Shown here in pieces: positions 41,786-52,263 of a DNA stretch of 64,000 nt (position 1 is its first letter; each line of letters opens with the position of its first letter). This DNA is from DASZBX01 sp035943635 (GTDB lineage Bacteria > Actinomycetota > Actinomycetes > Streptomycetales > Catenulisporaceae): contig DASZBX010000061.1 of NCBI GenBank assembly GCA_035943635.1, forward strand, positions 106,420-170,419. The letters run 5' to 3'. Under the pieces are notes generated by a model. The model did not search any database. It saw only the letters and a program-made list of their open reading frames with translations, and was not told the DNA's origin. A program made the position numbers and the translations under genes.

Positions 41786-43006
41786 GTGCCCTCAGTCCAG
41801 CTCGACGGCGACCCGGTGCCCGGCGACGGCACCCTGCCGGCCGACGCCCTGGCCGGGTTCGGCCGCAACCCGTTCGGGTTCTACGTGCACGTGCCGTACT
41901 GCGCCAGCCGGTGCGGGTACTGCGACTTCAACACGTACACCGCCCGGGAGCTGGGCGCGGGCGCCGCGCAGAGCGACTACGCGCAGACCGCGATCGGCGA
42001 GATCCGGCTGGCCCGCCAGGTGCTCGGCAGCCGGCACGTCCCGGCCGAGACGGTCTTCTTCGGCGGCGGCACCCCGACCCTGCTGCCGCCGGGCGACCTG
42101 GTCGCCATCCTCAAGGCGGTGCGCGAGGAGTTCGGCCTGACCGCCGACGCCGAGATCACCACCGAGGCCAACCCGGAGTCGGTGGACGAGAAGTACCTGG
42201 TCGCCCTGGTCGAGGGCGGATTCAACCGGATCTCCTTCGGCATGCAGTCGGCCAGCGGGCACGTCCTGCAGGTGCTCGACCGCCGGCACACCCCCGGCCG
42301 CCCCGAACAGTGCGTGCGCTGGGCCTACGACGCGGGCTTCGACCAGGTCAACCTGGACCTGATCTACGGCACCCCGGGCGAGACCGAGGCCGACTGGCGC
42401 GGCTCCCTGGAAGCGGTGATCGCGGCCTACCCCGACCACGTCTCGGCCTACTCGCTGATCGTGGAACAGGGCACCCGGCTGGCCGCCCGGATCGGCCGCG
42501 GCGAACTGCCCGGCATCGACGACGACGTGCACGCCGACCGCTACCTCGCCGCCGACGCGCTGCTGGCCGAGGCCGGATACCGCTGGTACGAGGTGTCCAA
42601 CTGGGCCGTGTCCGAGGACGCCGAGTGCCGGCACAACCAGCTGTACTGGACCGGCGGCGACTGGTGGGGCGTCGGCCCGGGCGCGCACAGCCACGTCAAC
42701 GGCCTGCGCTGGTGGAACGTCAAACACCCGGCGGCCTACTCCGGCCGGCTCTCGGCCGGCCGCTCGCCCGGCCACGCCCGCGAACAGCTGACCGCCGAGG
42801 AGCGCCGGGTCGAACGGATCCTGCTGGAACTGCGGCTCAACTCCGGCCTGGACCTGAGCCTGCTGCGCCCGCCCGGCCGCGCCGCCGCGGCCCGCGCCCT
42901 GGCCGACGGCATGCTCGAACCGATCCCGTACGCCGACGGCCACGCCATCCTCACCCTCCCGGGCCGCCTGCTCGCCGACGCGCTGGTCCGCGACTTCGTC
43001 GACTGA
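41786..43006 (+). CDS. hemW: HemW-type radical SAM protein
   Basis: A 406-residue radical SAM protein with the cluster motif CASRCGYCDF, the substrate loop FFGGGTPTLLPPGDL, NRISFGMQS and the HemW tail (HNQLYWTGGDWWGVGPGAHS). HemW is a haem chaperone related to oxygen-independent coproporphyrinogen oxidase but without its activity. The fourth Cys typical of HemN (CxxxCxxCxC) is absent here: Asp-Phe follows. In tandem with lepA, the usual actinobacterial order. Confidence 0.92.
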   Translation: MPSVQLDGDPVPGDGTLPADALAGFGRNPFGFYVHVPYCASRCGYCDFNTYTARELGAGAAQSDYAQTAIGEIRLARQVLGSRHVPAETVFFGGGTPTLLPPGDLVAILKAVREEFGLTADAEITTEANPESVDEKYLVALVEGGFNRISFGMQSASGHVLQVLDRRHTPGRPEQCVRWAYDAGFDQVNLDLIYGTPGETEADWRGSLEAVIAAYPDHVSAYSLIVEQGTRLAARIGRGELPGIDDDVHADRYLAADALLAEAGYRWYEVSNWAVSEDAECRHNQLYWTGGDWWGVGPGAHSHVNGLRWWNVKHPAAYSGRLSAGRSPGHAREQLTAEERRVERILLELRLNSGLDLSLLRPPGRAAAARALADGMLEPIPYADGHAILTLPGRLLADALVRDFVD

Positions 43007-43185
43007 GCCCGGGAGAACCCGGCCCGGTCGGCCCGGCCCCCGGAGCCGGCCGGTAGCCGTCATGGTGAAGTCCCGGTAAAGACTCGCCTATCTCGCGCAA
43101 CGCAACGCCTGTTCGAAGCGTTCAGGTCTTCATGAGGAGGCGGCTGCACAGGCCGCCCCGGGGCCCGGCGGCGAGGAGCGGCGGC

Positions 43186-43689
43186 GTGAGCACACCGAGC
43201 GGCGAACCACGGTCCGGACCCGCCCCGACCCGGGCGCAGCCGGTCCGGGCCCGGCTGCGCGGGCCGGCCCGGGCCGACTCGCTGCGGATAACCCGGACCG
43301 TCGCGCACCGGGCCACGGTCGGCGTCCTGGTCCTGGCCTGCCTGCTCGGCGCGGCCCGGGCGGCGGACGAGTTCCTCAGCAGCCCGTCCTGGTCCTGCGC
43401 GGGACGCTCGGCGTACGACGGCGCCGTGGCCACCGCGCCCTGGCTGGCCGAGGCCGGGCTGATTCTCGCCCTGGTCCTGCGCCGCCGCGGGGCCGGGCTG
43501 GCCCTGGCCGTGCTGGTGGTCGCGGTGCTCGCGGCCGAGCCGATGGAGCAGTGGGCCTCGTTCGGCGAACTGCCCGGATTCCGCAGCCGCGGCGGCCAGG
43601 TGTACGCGTTCTACTTCGCCACCGTGCTCATGACGTTCCCGGTGTACCACCGCCCGGCGCCCCGGCACCGGCGCTCGGTCGCGCAGTAG
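43186..43689 (+). CDS. Small integral membrane protein, function unknown
   Basis: A 167-residue protein beginning at a GTG after GAGGAG. The N-terminal 40 residues are basic and Pro-rich. About four hydrophobic segments follow (VGVLVLACLLGAARA, PWLAEAGLILALVL, LALAVLVVAVLAAEP and YAFYFATVLMTF). Similar small membrane proteins sit downstream of hemW in related actinobacteria, but no family function is known. It is convergent with the DUF3097 gene. Confidence 0.65.
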   Translation: MSTPSGEPRSGPAPTRAQPVRARLRGPARADSLRITRTVAHRATVGVLVLACLLGAARAADEFLSSPSWSCAGRSAYDGAVATAPWLAEAGLILALVLRRRGAGLALAVLVVAVLAAEPMEQWASFGELPGFRSRGGQVYAFYFATVLMTFPVYHRPAPRHRRSVAQ

Positions 43690-43752
43690 CGTGATCGGCC
43701 GATGACCCGATAGGCCGTTCGTCTGATAGTTCGACAGTTTCCTCGCCCCGGA

Positions 43753-44583
43753 TCAGGGCGCGGTGACGAAGTCGATCAGCGCCTCGACCCGGCCGAGCAG
43801 GGTCGGTTCCAGATCCTGATAGCCACGCACACAGCCCAGGATCCGCCGCCAGGCCGCCCGCGAATCCAGCGGCCAGTCCGGGTACTTGCGGTTCAGCCGC
43901 TCGCACACCCCGGCCTTCCACTCTTCCGCGCGCGGAACATGCGGCCACGCCTCGATCCCCACCGACGCCGGTTTGACGGCCTGCCAGATGTCCACGTAAG
44001 GGTGCCCGAGCACCAGCACGCTGTCTTCGCGCTCCACCTGCACCTGTTGCGCCAGCCGGGTCTCCTTCGAGCCGGGCACGAGATGGTCCACCAGCACCCC
44101 GAGCCGCCGCTCCCGGTCCGGCCGGAACTCCTCGATGATCGACGGCAGGAAGTCGATCCCGTCCAGCAGTTCGACCACCACGCCCTCGATCCGCAGGTCG
44201 TCGCCCCAGACCCGCTCGACCAACTCGGCGTCGTGCTTGCCCTCCACGTAGATCCGGGCCTGCCGGGCCACCCGGGCGCGCAGCCCGTCCACCGCCACCG
44301 ACCCCGAGGCGGTCCGCTTGCGCCCGGAGGTGCCGGTGCCCTGCCCGCCCGCGGCCGGCCGGGGCCGGACCAGCACCACAGGTTCCCCGTCGACCAGGAA
44401 ACCGGGTCCGATCGGGAAGACCCGGAGCTTGCCCAGCCGGTCCTCCAGGGTCACCGTGTACCCCGAAGGGGTTCGCTCCAGCCTGGTGATCGCGCCGCAG
44501 AAGCCGGTCTCGACCTCCTCGACCACGTCACCGAGAACGACCTCGACGTCACTGGCAGTACGCCGCGCAGACCTGTGCTCCAT
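43753..44583 (-). CDS. DUF3097 family protein
   Basis: A 276-residue soluble protein matching the DUF3097 family of actinobacteria by its conserved strings: GFCGAITRLE, ARQARIYVEGKHDAELVERVWGDD, GIDFLPSIIEEF, RRLGVLVDHLVPGSKET and GHPYVDIWQAVKP. The central part resembles a Toprim fold (YVEGKHDAE, VDHL), suggesting nucleic-acid work, but no reaction is known. The start is the ATG at 44583, only 10 bases from the end of a MITE-like element, and no good ribosome binding site is visible, so the insertion may have replaced the native 5' region. Confidence 0.88.
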   Translation of the reverse strand: MEHRSARRTASDVEVVLGDVVEEVETGFCGAITRLERTPSGYTVTLEDRLGKLRVFPIGPGFLVDGEPVVLVRPRPAAGGQGTGTSGRKRTASGSVAVDGLRARVARQARIYVEGKHDAELVERVWGDDLRIEGVVVELLDGIDFLPSIIEEFRPDRERRLGVLVDHLVPGSKETRLAQQVQVEREDSVLVLGHPYVDIWQAVKPASVGIEAWPHVPRAEEWKAGVCERLNRKYPDWPLDSRAAWRRILGCVRGYQDLEPTLLGRVEALIDFVTAP

Positions 44584-44593
44584 GCCGCCGAGC

Positions 44594-44810
44594 CTAGACG
44601 AGTTGTTCCGAATTCTGGCGCGGCGAAACGGCTGATCGGCGGCGCCTGGCCGCACGCCGCGGCCGACCACAGACGACAAAGTATGCGGTCGACCGCGGCG
44701 CACGCCCAGCCACCACCGCTGAGCCGTTTCGCCGTGCACACTCACCCGGCAGGTCAACGCACCAACCGGCAACTCGGCTCAGGCGCCAGAGTTCGGAACA
44801 ACTCGTCTAG
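44594..44810. mobile_element. MITE-like element with 24-bp terminal inverted repeats and CTAG target duplication
   Basis: The ends 44594-44621 and 44783-44810 are inverted copies over 28 bases with one mismatch. The outermost CTAG on each side reads best as a 4-base target duplication (44594-44597, 44807-44810), leaving 24-base terminal repeats and a 209-base element. Inside are two further inverted pairs, GGCGAAACGGCT/AGCCGTTTCGCC (44622-44633, 44722-44733) and a 12-base pair at 44657-44668 and 44687-44698 with one mismatch, so the whole can fold into a long hairpin. No transposase is encoded. CTAG duplication fits IS5-group mobilisation. Confidence 0.75.
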
Positions 44811-44844
44811 TACCGGGACCGGCGTAGACTAATAGCCGACAACG

Positions 44845-44871
44845 CTGGCACTCCATACTTCTGAGTGCCAG
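44845..44871. promoter_or_regulatory. CIRCE operator of hrcA
   Basis: CTGGCACTC, nine-base spacer, GAGTGCCAG: the CIRCE inverted repeat bound by HrcA. It lies 125 bases ahead of the hrcA start and indicates autorepression of the hrcA-dnaJ transcript, relieved by heat shock. Confidence 0.93.
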
Positions 44872-44996
44872 GGTTTGCTGGTTAACTGGAATGGCACACC
44901 GCCGACGTTACGGACCGGGCCCCGCTGCGGTATGAACAGAAGGCGGCCGGGCCGCGGGCCCCGCCGCACCGAACCGGACAGACAGGAGGCGCGCAC

Positions 44997-46043
44997 ATGG
45001 CTGAGGAATCCGGCGTGGTCGAACACAGCCTGGACCGCCGGCGTCTGGACGTGCTGCGCGCGATCGTCGAGGACTACGTCGCCACCCACGAGCCGGTCGG
45101 CTCCAGGGCGCTGGTGGACCGGCACAACCTCGGCGTGTCCCCGGCGACCATACGCAACGACATGGCGATGCTGGAGGACGAGGGCTTCATCCACCAGCCG
45201 CACACCAGCGCCGGCCGGGTGCCCACGGACAAGGGCTACCGGCTCTTCGTCGACCGGCTCTCCGCGGTCAAGCCGCTGTCCGCGGCCGAGCGGGCCGCGA
45301 TCCAGACCTTCCTCGGCGGCTCGGTCGACCTCGACGACGTGGTCTCCCGCACGGTCCGGCTGCTGGCCCAGATCACCCGGCAGGTCGCGGTGGTCCAGTA
45401 CCCCTCGCTGACCCGGTCCGCGGTCCGGCACGTGGAACTGGTCTCGATCTCGGCGAACCGGGTGATGCTGGTCCTGATCACCGACACCGGCCGGGTCGAG
45501 CAGCGCTTCGTCGAGGTCCCCCCGCTGGCCGACGAGGTGCTGGCCGACCTGCGCAGCCGGCTGAACACCCTGATCGCCGGGCGCCGGCTGTCGGAGGTGC
45601 CGACCCTGCTGTCCGATTTCGGCGAGCAGTTCGAACGCGGGGACCGGACCGCGGTGGACGCGCTGACCGCCGTGCTGCTCGAGGTGATAGTCGAACAGCG
45701 CGAGGAGCGGGTCATGCTCGGCGGCACCGCCAACCTGACCCGGTTCCGACAGGACTTCCCGGAGACCATCGGGCCGGTGCTCGAAGCCCTGGAGGAACAG
45801 GTCGTGCTGCTCAAACTGCTCGGCGAGACCTCGGGACCGTCCCTGGTCACCGTGCGGATCGGGCACGAGAACCCGCACGCGGGCCTGAGCTCGACGTCCA
45901 TGGTCGCCACCGGCTACGGCCGCGGCGAAGACATGGTCGCCCAACTCGGCGTGTTGGGGCCGACCAGGATGGACTACCCCGGCACGATGGGGGCGGTCAC
46001 GGCCGTGGCCCGGTACGTCGGGAGGCTGCTTGATCAGGCGTAA
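44997..46043 (+). CDS. hrcA: Heat-inducible transcription repressor HrcA
   Basis: A 348-residue repressor. The winged-helix N-terminus has LDVLRAIVEDYVATHEPVGS and VSPATIRNDMAMLEDEGF followed by QPHTSAGRVPTDKGYR. The GAF-like and dimerisation parts follow, ending with LGVLGPTRMDYPGTMGAV. It binds the CIRCE site upstream. An AGGAGG-type ribosome binding site precedes the ATG. dnaJ follows after 87 bases. Confidence 0.97.
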   Translation: MAEESGVVEHSLDRRRLDVLRAIVEDYVATHEPVGSRALVDRHNLGVSPATIRNDMAMLEDEGFIHQPHTSAGRVPTDKGYRLFVDRLSAVKPLSAAERAAIQTFLGGSVDLDDVVSRTVRLLAQITRQVAVVQYPSLTRSAVRHVELVSISANRVMLVLITDTGRVEQRFVEVPPLADEVLADLRSRLNTLIAGRRLSEVPTLLSDFGEQFERGDRTAVDALTAVLLEVIVEQREERVMLGGTANLTRFRQDFPETIGPVLEALEEQVVLLKLLGETSGPSLVTVRIGHENPHAGLSSTSMVATGYGRGEDMVAQLGVLGPTRMDYPGTMGAVTAVARYVGRLLDQA

Positions 46044-46130
46044 ACTGACCGGCGGCCTGCTCGCCGCCCCGGTCGGCGAATTCGTTGGATACTGTGACGA
46101 CCCGTTCTTCTCTTAGCTGGAGTTCTTCAA

Positions 46131-47267
46131 GTGGCGACCGACTACTACGCGGCTCTGGGAGTCCGGCGTGATGCCTCCCCGGACGAAATCAAGAAGGCGT
46201 ACCGCCGGCTTGCCCGCGAACTCCACCCGGACGTCAATCCGGACCCGGAGACCCAGGAACGGTTCAAGGAGATAGGGCTCGCGTACGAGGTCCTGTCCGA
46301 CCCGCAGAAGCGGCAGATGTACGACCTCGGCGGCGACCCGACCCGGGCCTCGGGCCCCTCGGCCGGGCCCGGCGGCTTCGGCGCGGGCTTCGCCTTCAGC
46401 GACATCATGGACGCCTTCTTCGGCGGCGGCGCGGCCGCCCGCGGCCCGCGCTCGCGGGTCCGGCGCGGCCAGGACGCCCTGATCCGGGTCGAGATCAGCC
46501 TGAACGACGCCGCCTTCGGCGCGCAGCGGGACATCCAGGTGGACACCGCGGTGGTCTGCGGCAGCTGCGAGGGCGACGGCGCGGCCCCGGGCACCCAGCC
46601 GGTCACCTGCGACATGTGCCGCGGCCGGGGCGAGGTGTCCCAGGTCACCCGCTCCTTCCTCGGCCAGGTGATGACCTCCCGGCCCTGCCCGCAGTGCCAG
46701 GGCTACGGCACCATCGTGCCGACCCCGTGCGTGGAGTGCGCCGGGGACGGCCGGGTGCGCACCCGCCGGACCCTGACCGTGAAGATCCCGCCGGGCGTGG
46801 ACAACGGCACCAAGATCCAGCTGACCGGCGAGGGCGAGGTCGGCCCGGGCGCCGGACCGGCCGGCGACCTGTACATCGAGATCGTCGAGGAGCCGCACGA
46901 GATCTTCCAGCGCCGCGGCGACGACCTGCACTGCACGGTCACCCTGCCGATGACCGCGGCCACCCTGGGCACCAAGATCCCGCTGGAGACCCTGGACGGG
47001 ATGGTCGAGCTCGACATCCGCCCGGGCACCCAGTCCGGCCAGTCCCTGCCGCTGCGCGGCCGCGGCATCCAGCACCTGCGCGGCAGTTCCCGCGGCGACC
47101 TGATCGTGCACGTCGAGGTGATGACGCCGAAGAACCTGGACTCCGAGCAGGAGGAGCTGATGCGCAAGCTGGCTCGCCTGCGCAACGAGGAGCGTCCCTC
47201 CGGCACCTTCGCCCCCGGCCAGCAGGGCCTGTTCTCCCGGATCAAGGACGCGATCAACAACCGCTGA
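46131..47267 (+). CDS. dnaJ: Chaperone DnaJ
   Basis: A 378-residue type I J-protein. The J domain begins DYYAALGVRRDASPDEIKKAYRRLA with the HPD motif in LHPDVNPD. A Gly/Phe region follows, then four zinc-finger repeats (CGSCEGDG, CDMCRGRG, CPQCQGYG, CVECAGDG) and the C-terminal substrate domain. It stimulates DnaK. The GTG start follows GGAG at a normal distance. This is the second DnaJ typical of actinobacteria, paired with hrcA instead of dnaK. Confidence 0.96.
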   Translation: MATDYYAALGVRRDASPDEIKKAYRRLARELHPDVNPDPETQERFKEIGLAYEVLSDPQKRQMYDLGGDPTRASGPSAGPGGFGAGFAFSDIMDAFFGGGAAARGPRSRVRRGQDALIRVEISLNDAAFGAQRDIQVDTAVVCGSCEGDGAAPGTQPVTCDMCRGRGEVSQVTRSFLGQVMTSRPCPQCQGYGTIVPTPCVECAGDGRVRTRRTLTVKIPPGVDNGTKIQLTGEGEVGPGAGPAGDLYIEIVEEPHEIFQRRGDDLHCTVTLPMTAATLGTKIPLETLDGMVELDIRPGTQSGQSLPLRGRGIQHLRGSSRGDLIVHVEVMTPKNLDSEQEELMRKLARLRNEERPSGTFAPGQQGLFSRIKDAINNR

Positions 47268-47376
47268 CCCGCGCGGCCGGGCCGGCCGCGACCGCCGCCG
47301 GCCCGGCGCCCGCGCGCGCCCGCCCGGCGGCGGTAGGATCTTCTCCCCGCCCCTCGCACCGGAGTCCGCCGCCACC

Positions 47377-48147
47377 GTGTCCGTACCCGTTTTCCACATC
47401 AGCCGGGACAAGCTCGCCGGCTCCACGGTCCGCCTGGACGGCCCCGAGGGCCGGCACGCCGCCCTGGTCCGCCGGCTCCAGCCGCGGGAGCGGATCAACC
47501 TGACCGACGGGGCCGGGCTGGTGGCCGAGTGCGTGATCCTGGACGCCGACGGCTACGCCCTGGACCTGGAGGTACTCGACCTGCGGCTGCTGCCCGCGCC
47601 GAGCCCGCGGATCACGGTGATCCAGGCCCTGGCCAAGGGCGACCGCGGCGAGACCGCGGTGGAGACGCTGACCGAGATCGGGGTCGACGTGATCGTGCCC
47701 TGGTCGGCCGGGCGCTCGATCACCCAGTGGAAGGGCGACCGCGGCGCCAAGGCCCTGGCCAAGTGGCGGTCCACCGCGTGGGAGGCGGCCAAGCAGTCCC
47801 GCCGCGCCTGGTGGCCGGAGGTGGCCGACACGGTGACCACGGCCAAGGCGGCCCGGCTGCTGGAACAGGCCGCACTGCCGGTGATCCTGCACGAGGCCGC
47901 CGACCGTTCGCTGACCACGGCGGTCCGGGACGCGAAGCTGGACCCGGCCGGGCCGGACGGCGCGGCCGAACCCGCCGGAATAGTGCTGGTGGTCGGCCCG
48001 GAAGGCGGCATCTCGCCGGAGGAACTGCTGGTCTTCGCCCAGGCCGGCGCGGTGCCCTACCGGATGGGGCCGACCGTGCTGCGCACCTCCACCGCCGGAA
48101 CCGCGGCCGCCGCGCTGCTGCTGGCCCAGTCCGGGCGCTGGGACTAG
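47377..48147 (+). CDS. rsmE: 16S rRNA m3U1498 methyltransferase RsmE
   Basis: A 256-residue SPOUT methyltransferase. An N-terminal PUA-like domain (HISRDKLAGSTVRLDGPEGRHAA) precedes the knotted SAM domain with QALAKGDRGETAVETLTEIGV, VVGPEGGISPEE and LRTSTAGTAAAALL. It methylates U1498 of 16S rRNA. It is about 110 bases downstream of dnaJ on the same strand, the common actinobacterial order. Confidence 0.94.
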   Translation: MSVPVFHISRDKLAGSTVRLDGPEGRHAALVRRLQPRERINLTDGAGLVAECVILDADGYALDLEVLDLRLLPAPSPRITVIQALAKGDRGETAVETLTEIGVDVIVPWSAGRSITQWKGDRGAKALAKWRSTAWEAAKQSRRAWWPEVADTVTTAKAARLLEQAALPVILHEAADRSLTTAVRDAKLDPAGPDGAAEPAGIVLVVGPEGGISPEELLVFAQAGAVPYRMGPTVLRTSTAGTAAAALLLAQSGRWD

Positions 48148-48154
48148 AGACGGA

Positions 48155-48820
48155 CTAGATACAGAACTGCTCGGAGAACGTGTCGCTCTCGTCGTCCGGC
48201 AGGAACAGGTGCACGGTCGCCTCGGAGCAGGTGTGCCGGGGCAGGACCACCGGCGCGGAGAAGAAGTCCGGACCGCCCACGCCGTCGACGGCCGTCACGG
48301 CGCCGTCCAGCTCGTCATGCGTGGTGTCGAAGACCGCCAGGCCGATCGCGTAGTCGGGATCCTGCTCGCGGAACTGCAGCCAGGGGTAGGCGTAGCTGTA
48401 CCGGGCCTGGCAGCTCGGCGAGTAGTACTGCTTGACCGAGAAGACGATCCGGCCGTGCCAGCGCGCGTACGCGGTGACCCCGACCTGGTGCGTGTCGGCG
48501 CACACCTGGCCGGCGGCGATCCCGGCCAGAACCCCGGGATCGGCCGGCGCGGCAACGGCCGGCCGGCCGGCCGACGGGATCATCGGCACCGACTCCGGCG
48601 GCAGGGACAGCGTGGGGATCGAGGAGGGCATCCCGGCCCCGGGCGTCGACGGCGCCTGCGCCGGCGGCCCGGAGACCGCCGGGGCCCACGCGGCGGCCGA
48701 CGGCCCGCCGGCCGGCCCGGGCGCCACGGCGTCGGAGGGCGCGGCCCGCAGCGTCGACACGGCGGCGAGCGCGGCGGTGATCACGGCGGTGGCGACACAA
48801 TGGGCTACGAAACGATCCAT
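48155..48820 (-). CDS. Secreted protein with a DUF2690-like segment
   Basis: A 221-residue protein with an N-terminal hydrophobic signal (FVAHCVATAVITAALAAVST), a Pro/Ser/Ala-rich linker and a C-terminal domain. This contains VCADTHQVGVTAYARWHGRI and YSPSCQARYSYAYPWLQF. The YSPSCxAxY pattern resembles DUF2690 proteins of actinomycetes; the assignment is tentative. Four Cys in the domain could form two disulfides. It is convergent with rsmE, the stop codons being seven bases apart. Confidence 0.6.
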   Translation of the reverse strand: MDRFVAHCVATAVITAALAAVSTLRAAPSDAVAPGPAGGPSAAAWAPAVSGPPAQAPSTPGAGMPSSIPTLSLPPESVPMIPSAGRPAVAAPADPGVLAGIAAGQVCADTHQVGVTAYARWHGRIVFSVKQYYSPSCQARYSYAYPWLQFREQDPDYAIGLAVFDTTHDELDGAVTAVDGVGGPDFFSAPVVLPRHTCSEATVHLFLPDDESDTFSEQFCI

Positions 48821-49001
48821 GATTGGTGGTGCTTTCCCTGAGCTGGAACCGGGCCGAGCCGACCCGGGGCTGAACTTACACAGGGTCAGGCCGGCGAAAC
48901 GGCCTAGGATCGCTGGTACTGAACAAAGACGACCCTTTAGTGGGAACGAAGATCACCGATCGGGCGAAAAACCGGGCCCGGCTACAACCCGTGGGAGCGA
49001 A

Positions 49002-49385
49002 ATGAAGATCACAACCGACCCCGACTGCATCTTCTGCAAGATCGTGGCGGGCGACATCCCGGCCACCGTCGTGCGCGACACCCCGGACTTCCTCGCCTTC
49101 CGCGACATCGCCCCGCAGGCGGCCGTGCACGTGGTCGTGATCCCCAAGACGCACCTGCACCGCAACGTCGCGGACCTGGCCACCGACCCCGACCTCGCCG
49201 CCGCGCTGCTCGCCGAGGGCGCCCGGGTGGCCGAACAGGAAGGCCTGACCGACTCCGCCGAGCCGCCCGGCTACCGCTTCGTCTTCAACACCGACCAGGC
49301 CGCCGGTCAGACCGTCTTCCACGTGCACCTGCACGTCCTCGGCGGCGAGCAGCTCGGCCACTTCGGCTTCTTCGGGCCGCTGTAA
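49002..49385 (+). CDS. HIT family (HINT-like) hydrolase
   Basis: A 127-residue histidine-triad protein: CIFCKIVAGDIPATVV at the start, IPKTHLHRNVADL in the middle, and the active-site triad in TVFHVHLHVLGG. HINT enzymes cleave nucleoside phosphoramidates. GGGAG lies about five bases ahead of the ATG. It precedes phoH by about 100 bases. Confidence 0.93.
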   Translation: MKITTDPDCIFCKIVAGDIPATVVRDTPDFLAFRDIAPQAAVHVVVIPKTHLHRNVADLATDPDLAAALLAEGARVAEQEGLTDSAEPPGYRFVFNTDQAAGQTVFHVHLHVLGGEQLGHFGFFGPL

Positions 49386-49490
49386 GCCGCAATAAATCAC
49401 CTGGGGTTTTCGTTGGTTCCTTCGATACGATGGAGTGGTCCCGAACCGACGAGCGACGAAGGTGTGGTCCCAAGGCTCCTGAGCCGGCCC

Positions 49491-51719
<2,229 letters not shown>

Positions 51720-51736
51720 GTGGGATGATTGCCGCT

Positions 51737-52255
51737 ATGTCGATCGATATCAACAACGAGTCCGGGGCACAGGTCGAGGAGTCGACCATCGTCGCCCTGG
51801 CCAGGTTCGTGCTGGACGAGATGGGCATCCATCCGCTGGCCGAACTGTCCATCCTCCTGGTCGACGTCGCCGCGATGGAGCAGCTGCACATCCAGTGGAT
51901 GGAGGAGCCCGGCCCGACCGACGTGCTCTCCTTCCCGATGGACGAGCTGCGCCCGTCCCGCGCCGAGGACGACAACGAGCCGCAGCCCGGCCTGCTGGGC
52001 GACGTGGTGCTGTGCCCGGAGGTGGCCGAGAAGCAGGGCGCCGCGGCCGGCCACGGCACCACCGACGAGCTGCACCTGCTGACCACCCACGGGATCCTGC
52101 ACCTGCTCGGCTACGACCACGGCGACCCGGAGGAGAAGGCCGAGATGTTCGCCCTGCAGTCCGAGCTGCTCGCGGCCTGGCGCCGCCAGCAGGCCCCGGG
52201 CCGGGCCGCGGACGGCGGGGACGCCGGCCGGCCGACCCGGCCGACCGAGAAGTAG
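51737..52255 (+). CDS. ybeY: Endoribonuclease YbeY
   Basis: A 172-residue single-strand endoribonuclease of rRNA maturation. The zinc motif is HGILHLLGYDH, and WMEEPGPTDVLSFPMDEL precedes it. The start MSIDINNESG (51737) matches the family; an ATG four codons upstream is possible. A Pro/Arg/Gly tail of about 25 residues follows the core. It sits between phoH and the CBS protein, the standard order. Confidence 0.95.
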   Translation: MSIDINNESGAQVEESTIVALARFVLDEMGIHPLAELSILLVDVAAMEQLHIQWMEEPGPTDVLSFPMDELRPSRAEDDNEPQPGLLGDVVLCPEVAEKQGAAAGHGTTDELHLLTTHGILHLLGYDHGDPEEKAEMFALQSELLAAWRRQQAPGRAADGGDAGRPTRPTEK

Positions 52256-52263
52256 CGGCCGCC

